Assembly: GCF_900187995.1 (NCBI RefSeq)
Contig: NZ_FZNZ01000028.1
Span: 1-53,006 of the forward strand
Direction of reading: 5' to 3'
DNA length: 53,006 nucleotides
DNA from: Prevotella jejuni
GTDB taxonomy: Bacteria; Bacteroidota; Bacteroidia; Bacteroidales; Bacteroidaceae
The notes under the pieces were generated by a model. That model was not told the origin of the DNA, did no database searches, and saw only the letters and a list, made by a program, of their open reading frames with translations. The position numbers and the translations under genes are program-made. Positions 53,004-53,006 of the stretch are shown one piece after another (position 1 is the first letter of the stretch; every line of letters begins with the position of its first letter).

Positions 53004-53006
53004 TTG

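Overview
The window looks like chromosomal DNA from a Bacteroidota member of the Prevotella group, probably an oral or mucosal species; the exact species cannot be fixed from the sequence alone. The evidence is the gene content: SusC/SusD, PKD-like and DUF4843 lipoproteins, a C10 (interpain/streptopain-like) cysteine protease with a C-terminal sorting tail, fimbrillin-like lipoproteins and DUF5117-type metalloproteases. Promoters of the Bacteroidota form TTG-N19/20-TAnnTTTG stand in front of many genes. All function calls come from reading motifs; no database search was run.

Layout. Position 1 to 207 is the tail of an IS4-like transposase. The translation operon infC-rpmI-rplT (minus strand) follows, with its own promoter and terminator. 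Positions 2.4-11.8 kb hold minus-strand housekeeping genes: a zinc-ribbon membrane lipoprotein, a U32 peptidase/RNA-hydroxylase family protein, metA, an M13 metallopeptidase and an ABC-F ATPase. At 12.7-15.2 kb there is a lone TonB-dependent receptor. At 16.8-21.4 kb a cholesterol-dependent-cytolysin-like lipoprotein lies directly upstream of a secreted C10 protease, and the pair is bracketed by two near-identical perfect palindromes. At 22.4-30.8 kb come a YhcH-family protein, a secreted unknown, an SLC13/DASS carrier, a FecB/FecC-type importer pair without its ATPase, and a small-peptide gene followed by a fimbrillin-like lipoprotein. At 31.9-36.6 kb sits the conserved block (SPOR protein)-ruvX-def-TPR-thrS. 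At 36.7-37.7 kb is a three-gene membrane operon (YtxH, holin-like, small basic protein).

From 50.5 down to 38.2 kb one minus-strand operon encodes SusC (with an STN domain), SusD, a DUF4843 lipoprotein, a PKD-like lipoprotein and two related large DUF5117-type proteins. The first of these two has lost all three zinc-binding histidines, while the second keeps the full motif. This looks like a protein or peptide capture and uptake locus. The window ends with a second small-peptide plus fimbrillin-like pair, a paralogue of the one at 29 kb.

The intergenic DNA is unusually structured. Many spacers hold tandem arrays of unrelated sequence whose period is nearly always 22-23 bp or a multiple (44, 66). 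A dispersed hairpin element rich in G and C often sits right at gene ends and has twice entered coding sequence in frame. A second dispersed family is built on the 15-mer AAGAAGGGCATGTTC. The thrS and infC genes, usually neighbours, are 30 kb apart here, with this repeat-rich accessory region between them.
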